Below, piece by piece: positions 7,415 to 15,857 of a stretch of 64,000 nt of DNA. The position numbers and the translations under genes are program-made. The DNA comes from Clostridium sp. (lineage in GTDB: Bacteria > Bacillota > Clostridia > Clostridiales > Clostridiaceae): positions 1 through 64,000 of the forward strand of contig NZ_JAJFUC010000064.1 in NCBI RefSeq assembly GCF_021372645.1. Reading direction: 5' to 3'. The notes under the pieces were generated by a model, which was not told the origin of the DNA, did no database searches, and was given only the letters and a program-made list of their open reading frames with translations. How positions within the stretch are numbered: position 1 is the first letter of the stretch; every line of letters begins with the position of its first letter.

Positions 7415-9775
7415 GTGGAGAAGCAAAAAATAAAAGATGGTATTGAAAGATACTTAAAAGTAAAACATGGGGTAAAATTGAAAGATGCACAAGATTATGA
7501 AATCTTTAATGCAGTTTCACTAACAATTTTGGAAGAAATAATTGACGATTGGAATGCTACAAATGAAACTTATAACAAAGGAAGAATGGCATACTATTTA
7601 TCAGCAGAATTTTTAATGGGCAGAGCACTAGGTAATAATTTAATGAATTTAGGTTTATATGATGAAGTTAAAAATGTATTAAAAGAATTAAATATAGATT
7701 TAAATAAAATTGAAGAAATAGAGGAAGATGCGGGTCTTGGGAATGGGGGGCTTGGAAGACTTGCAGCATGCTTTGTAGAATCATCAGCAACTTTAGACAT
7801 GCCTTTAGTTGGATATGGAATAAGATATAGCAACGGTTTATTTAAACAAAACATTGAAAATGGATTTCAAACTGAATGTGAAGATACATGGCTTAAATAT
7901 GGAGAAGCGTGGAGTATTAGAAAAGACGATGAGACTCAAATAATAAATTATTCTGATATGGTAGTAAAAGCTGTTCCTTATGATGTACCAATAATAGGAT
8001 ATGGAACTAAAAATATAAATACATTAAGATTATGGCAATGTGAAGCTTTAAGAGAATTTGATTTTAATTTATTTAATAATCAACAGTATATTGAGGCAGT
8101 ATCAGGAAGAAATAAGGCTGAAGATATATCAAGAGTATTATATCCAAATGATACAGCGGAAGCAGGAAAAATATTAAGACTTAGACAACAATATTTCTTC
8201 TCAAGTGCATCAATGAAAGATATAATAAAGAAACATAAAGCCAAATTTGGAAGCGATTTTTCAGAATTTGCAAAATATAATGTGGCTCAATTAAATGATA
8301 CTCATCCAACAATATCAATTCTTGAATTTATAAGAATATTAGTGGATGAAGAAAATGTTGATTTCTGGAATGCTTTAGCAATTGCAAAAGCATTCTTTGG
8401 ATATACAAATCACACTATACTTGCAGAAGCTTTAGAAAAATGGAATATAAGATTAATTGAAAGACTATTTCCGAGAATATTACAAATCGCATATCAAGTT
8501 GATGATGCTCTAATGAATGAATTAAGGCAAAAGGGCTATGATGAAGGTGCAATTTGGAACTTTAGAATTATTGCAAACGACCAAATGAGGATGGCTAATT
8601 TAGCTATATTTGTAGGAAGAGCTGTAAATGGAGTTGCTGCACTTCATACAGAAATTTTAAAGACAACCGAATTAAATAATTGGTATAATTTATATCCAAA
8701 TAAATTCCAAAACAAGACTAATGGAATTACTCCGAGAAGATGGCTTAGACTTTGCAACATTGAATTGTCTGAATTTATAACTGACTTATTAGGAAGTGAA
8801 GATTGGGTTAAAAAATTAGAATTACTTAAGGGATTAGAAAAATATAAAGATGATGATGCAGTACTCGAAAAGCTTATGGCAATTAAACATAAAAAGAAAG
8901 TTGAATTAGCAGAGTACATTAAACTAGAAGAAGGAATTGATGTAGATCCAAATTCATTCTTTGATATCCAAATAAAAAGATTGCATGAATACAAGAGACA
9001 ATTATTAAATGCTTTATATATTTTAGATCTATATTATAGAATTAAAGAAAATCCAAATTTAGATATACCAAAGACTACATTTATATTTGGAGCTAAAGCC
9101 TTCCCAGGATATAGAAGAGCTAAAGGTATAGTTAAATTTATAAATGAAATAGCTAGACTTATTGATAATGACGTAGAAGCTTCTAAGAAAATTAAAGTTG
9201 TATTTGTACATAACTATAGAGTGTCTTATGCACAAAAGTTATTTCCAGGTTCTGATTTATCTAAGCAAATTTCTACTGCTGGAAAGGAAGCTTCAGGAAC
9301 AGGAAATATGAAGTTCATGTTAAATGCAACTCCAACATTTGGAACTTATGATGGAGCTAATATAGAGATTGTTCAAGAAAGTGGAGAAGAAAATAACTAT
9401 ATATTTGGACTTAAAGTTGAAGATATTGAAAGAATAAAGCATAACTATGATCCTAAATGGTATTATAGAGAAAATCCAAGCATTAAGAGAGCCGTAGACA
9501 CGTTAATTAATGGTACTTTAGAAGATGGTAAGACGGGATATTTTGAAGATTTGTATAATGCATTATTAGAGGAAAGAGATCAATATTATGTACTTGCTGA
9601 TTTTGACTCATTTAAAAAGACACAGGAACAAGTATTTGAAGATTATAAAGACAAAAAGAAATGGGCTCAAAAATGTTTTGCTAATCTTTATAATTCAGGA
9701 GCATTTTCAAGTGATAGAACTATAAAACAATATGCTGATGAGATTTGGAACATAAAACCAGCACCAATTAAATAA
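7415..9775 (+). CDS. glgP: Glycogen/maltodextrin phosphorylase
   Basis: A GT35 phosphorylase of 786 residues that releases glucose 1-phosphate from alpha-glucans. The pyridoxal-phosphate site EASGTGNMKF is intact, with Lys633 as the Schiff-base lysine. The glycine-rich N-terminal motif EDAGLGNGGLGRLAACF is also present. The start is a GTG, read from a GGAAGG site inside the end of malQ, so translation is probably coupled. With malQ it forms a two-gene maltodextrin module. Glucose 1-phosphate would then need a phosphoglucomutase, and a phosphohexomutase gene lies at 44-45.8 kb. No transporter or glycogen-synthesis genes adjoin, so I cannot say whether stored glycogen or imported maltodextrin is the main substrate. 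Confidence 0.95.
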   Translation: MEKQKIKDGIERYLKVKHGVKLKDAQDYEIFNAVSLTILEEIIDDWNATNETYNKGRMAYYLSAEFLMGRALGNNLMNLGLYDEVKNVLKELNIDLNKIEEIEEDAGLGNGGLGRLAACFVESSATLDMPLVGYGIRYSNGLFKQNIENGFQTECEDTWLKYGEAWSIRKDDETQIINYSDMVVKAVPYDVPIIGYGTKNINTLRLWQCEALREFDFNLFNNQQYIEAVSGRNKAEDISRVLYPNDTAEAGKILRLRQQYFFSSASMKDIIKKHKAKFGSDFSEFAKYNVAQLNDTHPTISILEFIRILVDEENVDFWNALAIAKAFFGYTNHTILAEALEKWNIRLIERLFPRILQIAYQVDDALMNELRQKGYDEGAIWNFRIIANDQMRMANLAIFVGRAVNGVAALHTEILKTTELNNWYNLYPNKFQNKTNGITPRRWLRLCNIELSEFITDLLGSEDWVKKLELLKGLEKYKDDDAVLEKLMAIKHKKKVELAEYIKLEEGIDVDPNSFFDIQIKRLHEYKRQLLNALYILDLYYRIKENPNLDIPKTTFIFGAKAFPGYRRAKGIVKFINEIARLIDNDVEASKKIKVVFVHNYRVSYAQKLFPGSDLSKQISTAGKEASGTGNMKFMLNATPTFGTYDGANIEIVQESGEENNYIFGLKVEDIERIKHNYDPKWYYRENPSIKRAVDTLINGTLEDGKTGYFEDLYNALLEERDQYYVLADFDSFKKTQEQVFEDYKDKKKWAQKCFANLYNSGAFSSDRTIKQYADEIWNIKPAPIK

Positions 9776-10135
9776 TATTAAGATATAGAACAATTCTAAA
9801 ATAAGGTGAAGATTTGTAGATATAGAGATTAAAATACTATATCTATGGATCTTTCTCTATGTGGGGAACTAGATAATTTAATGTATGATGTACAATTCCT
9901 TTACTTCACAATGTACTGTGAAGTGTACATTCCAAAGCTGTGTATAAGTTTTAACTTCAGATTAATAGTAGCGTATTTGATTGGGAAATATTAGAGTGTA
10001 AGTTTACATTTATTTAGATGTACGATATTATTAAGATAATAAAAGTATAGTTAATAACGTAGAGATTTTGAAGAAAAGTGATATATATAAGATATTAAAT
10101 TAAGATTACTTTAAAGTTAGAAAAGGGGATTAAAT
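9776..10135. other. Intergenic region between glgP and the dehydrogenase gene
   Basis: This 360-base gap contains a hairpin made of acttcaca (9903-9910) and tgtgaagt (9917-9924) around the self-complementary loop atgtac. The words gatgtac and gtgtacat flank it, so a longer imperfect stem is possible. There is no T-run, so it may be a processing or regulatory structure rather than a terminator. I see no further gene. Confidence 0.4.
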
Positions 10136-11095
10136 ATGAAGAAAATAGTAGTATTAGATGGTAAAACCTTAGGTAACGTAGATTACATTAAATTAAATGA
10201 ATTTGGTCAAGTAGTTTATTATGATTTAACTTTAAAAGAAGAAGTTGCTGAGAGAATTAAAGAGGCTAATATTGTATTAACCAATAAAGTTGCATTAAAT
10301 AGGGAAAACTTAAGAGATGCAAATGAGTTAGAGCTTATATGTGAAATGGCTACGGGATACAATAATATAGATATAGAGTATGCTAAAGAAAAGAATATTG
10401 CAGTAGCTAATGTTACTGGGTATTCTACTACTACTGTAGCGCAACATACATTTGCTATGTTACTTCATTTGTATGATAATATAAATTATTTTGATAAATT
10501 TATTAAAAGCGGAGACTACTCTAAGTCTTTAATGTTTACTAACTTAGAAGCACCATATAAAGATTTGTGTGGGAAAGTATGGGGAATAATAGGCCTTGGA
10601 AACATTGGAAAAAGAGTGGCAAAAATAGCTCAAGCTTTTGGTGCAAGAGTAGTATATTATTCAACTTCAGGTAAAAATGCAGATTCAGATTATGCAAGAG
10701 TAGAATTTGATTCTTTGTTAAAGCAATGTGATATTATTTCTATACATGCACCTTTGAATGAAAAAACTGAAGGATTAATTAACTACCAAGCTTTTACCAG
10801 AATGAAAAAAGATGTTGTATTAATAAATGTAGCAAGAGGTCCTATAGTAGTAGATGAAGACTTGGCTAGAGCTATAGATGAAGAGATAATAGGTGGAGCA
10901 GCTTCAGATGTATTTAAAGTAGAACCGATACCATCAGAAAGTCCATTACTAAAAGTTAAAAATAAAGAAAGATTGGTACTGACACCACATATTGCATGGG
11001 CAAGTGAGGAAGCTAGAAATAGATTGTTTACAGATTTGTTAGAAAATATTAGTGCGTACAATAGAGGCGAAAAAAGAAATAGAGTAGACATTTAA
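10136..11095 (+). CDS. D-isomer-specific 2-hydroxyacid dehydrogenase
   Basis: A 319-residue NAD-dependent oxidoreductase. The N-terminal substrate lobe holds the family's GYNNID segment. The Rossmann motif GLGNIG lies at residues 153-158. The catalytic set is complete: Arg234 in NVARGP, Glu263 in VEPIP and His285 in TPHIAW. These enzymes interconvert 2-keto acids and D-2-hydroxy acids; the closest overall look is hydroxypyruvate/glyoxylate reductase (HprA-like) rather than D-lactate dehydrogenase, but substrate cannot be fixed from motifs. AGGGG lies about 7 bases before the ATG. It stands alone. Confidence 0.88.
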   Translation: MKKIVVLDGKTLGNVDYIKLNEFGQVVYYDLTLKEEVAERIKEANIVLTNKVALNRENLRDANELELICEMATGYNNIDIEYAKEKNIAVANVTGYSTTTVAQHTFAMLLHLYDNINYFDKFIKSGDYSKSLMFTNLEAPYKDLCGKVWGIIGLGNIGKRVAKIAQAFGARVVYYSTSGKNADSDYARVEFDSLLKQCDIISIHAPLNEKTEGLINYQAFTRMKKDVVLINVARGPIVVDEDLARAIDEEIIGGAASDVFKVEPIPSESPLLKVKNKERLVLTPHIAWASEEARNRLFTDLLENISAYNRGEKRNRVDI

Positions 11096-11205
11096 AATAT
11101 TGACCTGTATATTTTTAGGGAGAACTTCAACTAGTTTTATTTTTAGTTTAATGTTAATATATATAGTGCTAAAAGTAGTAACTAAAGGAGGATAATAAAA
11201 ATATC

Positions 11206-13371
11206 ATGGCGAAAGTTATTATTGCGGAAAAGCCATCTGTTGCAAAAAATATTGCAGATGCATTTAAGATAAAAAATAGAAAAGATGGTTATTTTGAAGG
11301 TGATGGATATTATATAACATGGGCATTTGGACATCTTTTGCAACTTTATGACGCAAAGGATTATGATGAAAATATGAAGGGTTGGAGATTTGAAAAATTT
11401 CCATTTATTCCAGAAAATTTTTTGTATAAGGTAAAATGCGATAGTGAAGATAGAACTATAGAAGATAAAGGTGCGAAAAAACAACTTGGAATAATAAAGA
11501 GTTTAATTGATAAAGATGACGTTGATAGTATTGTTTCAGCAACTGACTTTGATAGAGAAGGTCAAGTTATAGCTGATGAATTATTTGGTTATTTTAAGGT
11601 GAAAAAGCCTATATATAGATTGCTTTTAAATGAATGGACACCTGATGAAGTTAAAAGTGGTATGGAAGCTTTAAAGAATAATAAAGAGATGCAATCACTT
11701 CAAGATGCAGGCATAGGAAGGCAATGGAGTGATTGGATTATTGGGATTAATCTAACTTCTGTAAGTACATTAAAATATAAGTTTGAAGAAAATAAGACTA
11801 TTAATATAGGTAGAGTTTTATTACCTACATTAAAGATTATTTATGATAGAGATAAAGAAATAGAAAACTTTACAGCAACAACTTACTATAAATTAATATC
11901 AAATTTTAAAAATTTAAGTAATGAAGAATTTGAAGGACTTTATTATGAAAATGATTCTGAAAAGTTTGAGAAAAAAGAAGATTTAGATAAATTTATTCCT
12001 TTGTTAGAAGGAGCAACTGCTAAGATTATCGATAAACAAACAGAACTAAAAAAGGAATATCCACCTTATTTATTTAATTTATCAAACTTACAAGGTTATG
12101 TTACAAGTAAATATAAAGGTTGGACATCTGATAAGGTTTTAAAGGTTGCACAATCTCTTTATGAAAAGAAACTTACAACTTATCCGAGAACAGCAAGTGT
12201 AGTTCTAGAGGAAAGTTTGAAGGATAGGGCAAAAAAGGTTTTAGACACATTAAAAGTTGGATTACCATACGAAAAGGACATTAAATTTAATACATCTAAA
12301 AGAATTTTTGACAGTTCAAAAGTTGAAAGCCATAGTGCTATAACTCCAACATATATTAAACCATCAGGATTATCTCTAGATGAAAGAATCGTATATGAAG
12401 CGATTAAAAATAGATTTATAATACAGTTTATGCCTATTGCTCAATTTGAAGAAACAAAAGTTACTTTGAAAGCAGATAACTCAGAAGTTAAGGGTATATT
12501 TATTTCTAAGGGAAAAGTAAAGCTTATAGAAGGCTGGAAGGTAGTAGAAAAAATAGAAAGTAAGGATATAATTCTTCCAAAGATTGAAATAAATGAAAAT
12601 GTGGATGTTATAAAATCAAGTGTGAATGCAGTTACTAAAAAGCCTCCTAAGTATCATACGGAAAAGACACTACTTAGAGTTATGGAAACTTGCGGAAAAG
12701 GTATTGAAGGCAAAGAAGATTCAGAAGAAATGATGCAAGCTATTTTAAGCGGATATAGTATAGGTACACCGGCAACACGTGCAGAAACTATAAAAAAATT
12801 GAAGGACATAGGATATTTAAAGACTAAAGGAAAAAATCTTATGTGCACAGACCTTGGAAGAAATTTAGTAGAAATTTTCCCAGTAAAAGATTTATTGGAT
12901 TTAGAGTATACAGGAAGACTCGAAAAAACTCTTTCTGATATTGAAAAAGGTAAATTTGATAAAAGCGATTTTATGAAGTTAATAATAGATTTTACTATTA
13001 AGTCCGTTGATTCAATAAAAAAAGATGATGGTGCATTATCAAGATTTAAAGTAGAAATACCTAAAGATATTGAATGTTTAGGGCCTTGTCCTGTTTGTGG
13101 GAATCCGGTGGTTGAAAGTGAAAAAAGCTTTGGATGTAGTAACTGGAAAAATGGGTGCAAATTTACCATTTGGAAAGATGACAAATACATTAAGTCATTT
13201 GGTAAAAATGTATCTAAGGAAATGATTGAACTTTTACTTAAGAATGGTAAAGTTGGATTTAGAAACTTAAAAAGTAAAAAAGGAAATACATTTTCAGCAT
13301 ATTTTAAATATGAAAAGAATGAACAAACTGGATATTTTAATTGGAATATTGAGTTTATAGATAATAAATGA
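11206..13371 (+). CDS. topB: Type IA DNA topoisomerase, TopB (topoisomerase III) type
   Basis: A 721-residue single-strand passing topoisomerase. It has the TOPRIM domain at the N terminus (Glu8 in AEKPS, and Asp114, Asp116 and Glu118 in TDFDREG), a gate region with HSAITPT, and the transesterifying Tyr326 in TTYPRTAS. The C terminus (about 625-665) carries a four-Cys zinc ribbon, CPVCG then GCSNWKNGC. Most TopA/TopB proteins have YPRTDS at the active site; here the Asp is Ala330. The ribosome site AAGGAGG is 14 bases from the ATG, longer than usual, with no better in-frame start. A strong terminator follows at 13490. The role is decatenation and recombination support, inferred from the family. 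Confidence 0.92.
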   Translation: MAKVIIAEKPSVAKNIADAFKIKNRKDGYFEGDGYYITWAFGHLLQLYDAKDYDENMKGWRFEKFPFIPENFLYKVKCDSEDRTIEDKGAKKQLGIIKSLIDKDDVDSIVSATDFDREGQVIADELFGYFKVKKPIYRLLLNEWTPDEVKSGMEALKNNKEMQSLQDAGIGRQWSDWIIGINLTSVSTLKYKFEENKTINIGRVLLPTLKIIYDRDKEIENFTATTYYKLISNFKNLSNEEFEGLYYENDSEKFEKKEDLDKFIPLLEGATAKIIDKQTELKKEYPPYLFNLSNLQGYVTSKYKGWTSDKVLKVAQSLYEKKLTTYPRTASVVLEESLKDRAKKVLDTLKVGLPYEKDIKFNTSKRIFDSSKVESHSAITPTYIKPSGLSLDERIVYEAIKNRFIIQFMPIAQFEETKVTLKADNSEVKGIFISKGKVKLIEGWKVVEKIESKDIILPKIEINENVDVIKSSVNAVTKKPPKYHTEKTLLRVMETCGKGIEGKEDSEEMMQAILSGYSIGTPATRAETIKKLKDIGYLKTKGKNLMCTDLGRNLVEIFPVKDLLDLEYTGRLEKTLSDIEKGKFDKSDFMKLIIDFTIKSVDSIKKDDGALSRFKVEIPKDIECLGPCPVCGNPVVESEKSFGCSNWKNGCKFTIWKDDKYIKSFGKNVSKEMIELLLKNGKVGFRNLKSKKGNTFSAYFKYEKNEQTGYFNWNIEFIDNK

Positions 13372-13489
13372 TTTTAGAGAACACTCCAAAAAACATTGAC
13401 ATTTATAAAGGAAAAATGAAATAATACATATAGGAACTGAAGAATTTTAAATTCGTAGAAAAAGAAGATATATTAAGATGTGCAATGAG

Positions 13490-13527
13490 GCAGATATTGA
13501 TTTGAAAGAATTAATATCTGCTTTTTT
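13490..13527 (+). terminator. Terminator after topB
   Basis: A 9-bp perfect stem (gcagatatt at 13490-13498 with aatatctgc at 13513-13521) is followed directly by six T residues. This is a textbook intrinsic terminator about 120 bases after the topB stop. Confidence 0.85.
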
Positions 13528-13545
13528 AATACAAGAAAATATTAA

Positions 13546-13881
13546 ATTATTGAGGTAGGAGATTATATAATTGAAGAAGATTGTGAATTTGCAGAGGGGG
13601 TTGAAATTATAAATTTACCTGGTCATACGCCAGGGTTACTTGGATTAGTAGTTCATCTGAAAAATGAAGGAACCTTAATTTTTCCTCAAGATTGTGTATA
13701 TAATTCAGAAATTTATGGACCACCTATTAAAGTATCTGGTTTACTTTATGATAGTATTTCTTTCTTCAAATCAATTAATAAAGTAAAAACACTAGAAAAA
13801 AAATATGGTGCTAAGGTATTTTTTGCACATGATGATGAATTTTTCAAAACAATAAAAATTGCTCCGAAATATTATAAATAA
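13546..13881 (+). pseudogene. C-terminal half of a metallo-beta-lactamase-fold hydrolase
   Basis: An open frame without a start codon encodes about 111 residues. They include the strand-turn motif INLPGHTPG, a metal-ligand Asp in FPQDCVYN, and a tail YGAKVFFAHDDEFF with the final His ligand. These are the last three metal-binding motifs of the MBL fold, in the arrangement of the lactonase-like (AiiA-type) subgroup. The HxHxDH motif and everything before it are missing, and the frame begins right after a TAA and the topB terminator. I read it as a 5'-deleted, non-functional hydrolase gene. Confidence 0.7.
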
Positions 13882-13926
13882 TTTAAAGGATTTATAAATT
13901 TTATTTTGATAATACCTTTAATCTAT

Positions 13927-13966
13927 AGGATAGTATTTAGTATTAAAAACTACTGAATACTGTCCT
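13927..13966 (+). terminator. Hairpin after the hydrolase remnant
   Basis: A 16-bp stem (13927-13942 with 13951-13966) pairs completely if two G-U pairs are allowed, with an 8-base A-rich loop. The sequence after it is aattaaattt, a poor T-run. Likely the old terminator of the broken hydrolase gene. Confidence 0.55.
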
Positions 13967-14010
13967 AATTAAATTTGTTAATATAAAATGAGAAAGAAGG
14001 TTTATGTATA

Positions 14011-14238
14011 ATGAAGAAATATAAAGAAAAATTTAAAAATGTACCTGATGGCTTTGCAGAAACATACAGTATAGAACTTTATATGAAGGAGTAACCGATT
14101 ATTTTAGAAAATAAATTACTGAAAAATATCGAAAAATATTGTGGAAATGTTAAAGTTATATCTAATGAAAATTGTAAAATTAAAGTTGTGGTTACAGATT
14201 TAATGGCAATTATATTAGATTATAATGAAGTTGCATAA
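14011..14238 (+). pseudogene. Small unknown gene with one in-frame stop
   Basis: A 75-codon frame starts with ATG at 14011, has AGAAGG 11 bases upstream, meets TAA at 14092 and then continues open to TAA at 14236-14238. The first part reads MKKYKEKFKNVPDGFAETYS. The second part contains KLLKNIEKYCGNVKVISNE and ends DYNEVA. Both halves look protein-like with normal codon use, so a nonsense mutation in a small gene is likelier than chance. I do not recognise the family. A short 27-residue peptide gene is the alternative. Confidence 0.4.
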
Positions 14239-14309
14239 ATGAAAATTCATAATTTGTAATATTATAGTGCATATGTGAATATGAAATGAAAAAAAAGTTA
14301 CATTTTGTA

Positions 14310-14338
14310 TTGACATATAAAAGGTATGCTAGTAAACT
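14310..14338 (+). promoter_or_regulatory. Promoter of amtB
   Basis: A perfect -35 TTGACA (14310-14315), a 17-base spacer and a -10-like TAAACT (14333-14338) would start a leader of about 175 bases before the amtB ATG. Confidence 0.6.
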
Positions 14339-14384
14339 TATAAAAGTAATTTAAAATAATTTCATATAATTTGTAGAAAACAAT

Positions 14385-14457
14385 GACGTTTTCATTTCTA
14401 AGAGAAAGATATATCTAATGGTGGATGTACCTTTTTGAAATGAGGCGTCTTTTTTTA
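14385..14457 (+). promoter_or_regulatory. amtB leader: terminator-bearing attenuator, ANTAR-type candidate
   Basis: The leader holds a long stem, gacgttttcatttc (14385-14398) against gaaatgaggcgtc (14437-14449), with a 38-base apical region and then eight T residues. So a terminator sits inside the transcript before the amtB start. Nitrogen-assimilation genes of clostridia and other bacteria are known targets of ANTAR-domain antiterminators that act on leader hairpins overlapping such terminators. That family is my best guess, but I could not identify the paired hexanucleotide loops with confidence. Confidence 0.5.
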
Positions 14458-14519
14458 TTAAAAAGGAATTTATCAATGAATTAAAAATTTAATAACAAAT
14501 TATTCAAGGGGGAATAGAA

Positions 14520-15752
14520 ATGCAATTATTAAATGGCGCAGACATGGGATTTGTAATTATTTGTGCTGCATTGGTAATGCTAATGGTGCCAGGATTAGCT
14601 TTGTTTTATGGTGGTATGGTAAGGAGCAAAAATGTATTGAGTATTACAGTACAGAACTATGCAGCTCTCGTTATTATATCTCTACAGTGGATTTTTATAG
14701 GCTATACCTTAGCCTTTGGTCCTAATGGAAATGGGGTAATTGGCGGATCGGATTGGAGCTTTTTGAAAAATATAGGAATTGCACCTAATGCAGATTATGC
14801 AGGTACAATACCACATTTGGAATTTGTAGTATTTCAATTAATGTTTTCAGCAATTACTGCAGCCGTTATTTCAGGTGCTGTTGCTGAACGTATGACTTTT
14901 CCAGCCTTTTTGATCTTTATCATTTTATGGAGTACATTAGTTTATGATCCTATTGCTCATTGGGTATGGGGTACAAATGGATGGTTAAAAGATTTGGGCG
15001 TACTTGATTTTGCTGGAGGACACCCTGTTGAGATAAATTCAGGTATTTCTGGACTTGTTGCAGCAATATTTATTGGCAAAAGAAAGAAATCAAGTCCAGA
15101 GCCACATCATATACCTATGGCAATACTTGGTGGCGGACTTTTATGGTTCGGATGGTTTGGATTTAATGCAGGAAGTGCTCTTGCTATGAATTTTACAGCT
15201 GTTAATGCTTTTGTTACTACAAATACTTCAGCAGCAGCAGGCGCAGTTGGATGGGTAGCTTGTGAATGGATTCTTTATAAGAAACCTACAGCATTAGGAA
15301 TAGTCAGTGGAGCTATAGCTGGATTAGTTGCAATAACTCAAGGTGCGGGTTTTGTAAGTCCTATATCAGCTATATTTATCGGACTAGCTGGAGGAGCTTT
15401 AAGTTTCTTTGCTATAGCTGTATTAAAGAAAAAATTAGGATATGACGATGCACTAGATGCTTTTGGCTGTCACGGAGTAGCAGGAATCTGGGGATCTATA
15501 GCTACGGCTGTATTTTCATCAAAGGCAATTAATCCAGCAGGTGCAGATGGATTAATATATGGAAACTTTGCTCTTCTAAAAGCTCATTTAATATCAACTT
15601 GTGCTACTGCTTTATATGCAGCTATTGTAACTTTTGCAATACTTAAGATTATGAGTTTTGTGATGAATATAAGAGCTACTAAAAATGAAGAAGCAGAAGG
15701 ATTAGATATCTCTTTACATGGAGAAGAGGCTTATTCAGGATTTAACAGGTAG
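14520..15752 (+). CDS. amtB: Ammonium transporter/channel, Amt family
   Basis: A 410-residue, eleven-helix Amt/Mep channel that conducts ammonium/ammonia into the cell. Family hallmarks are the start segment LALFYGGMVRSKN, the DFAGG motif at 163-167 and the DAFGCHG motif near 313-319. The pore normally has two histidines. The second is present as His318, but the first position, after DFAGG, reads HPVEIN, giving Glu171 where VH is expected. Glu at this site is known in fungal Mep1/Mep3-type transporters. No glnB/glnK gene follows, although that pairing is common. GGGGG precedes the ATG by 7 bases. A terminator-bearing leader precedes it and a terminator follows at 15772. Confidence 0.94.
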   Translation: MQLLNGADMGFVIICAALVMLMVPGLALFYGGMVRSKNVLSITVQNYAALVIISLQWIFIGYTLAFGPNGNGVIGGSDWSFLKNIGIAPNADYAGTIPHLEFVVFQLMFSAITAAVISGAVAERMTFPAFLIFIILWSTLVYDPIAHWVWGTNGWLKDLGVLDFAGGHPVEINSGISGLVAAIFIGKRKKSSPEPHHIPMAILGGGLLWFGWFGFNAGSALAMNFTAVNAFVTTNTSAAAGAVGWVACEWILYKKPTALGIVSGAIAGLVAITQGAGFVSPISAIFIGLAGGALSFFAIAVLKKKLGYDDALDAFGCHGVAGIWGSIATAVFSSKAINPAGADGLIYGNFALLKAHLISTCATALYAAIVTFAILKIMSFVMNIRATKNEEAEGLDISLHGEEAYSGFNR

Positions 15753-15771
15753 AAATTAGTTTTAATAAAAA

Positions 15772-15803
15772 GGTAGGAATTTAAATTGATTCCTACTTTT
15801 TTT
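15772..15803 (+). terminator. Terminator after amtB
   Basis: ggtaggaat (15772-15780) pairs with attcctac (15789-15796) and is followed by seven or more T residues; A residues upstream of the stem can extend the pairing into the T-run. Confidence 0.85.
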
Positions 15804-15857
15804 ATATTAAAATACATATATAGTATAGTAACTAGTTTAATGAAGGTAGGATGATAT

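Noticed and set aside
12654-13190. 178-codon minus-strand frame inside topB
   Set aside because: Antisense of the topoisomerase C-terminal domain, which has intact motifs; no independent support.
13616-13881. Functional quorum-quenching lactonase
   Set aside because: The HxHxDH metal motif and any start codon are missing, so the fragment cannot form the active site.
14092-14094. Stop-codon readthrough or recoding at the in-frame TAA
   Set aside because: TAA with no downstream stem or selenocysteine-type structure; a nonsense mutation in a small gene is simpler.
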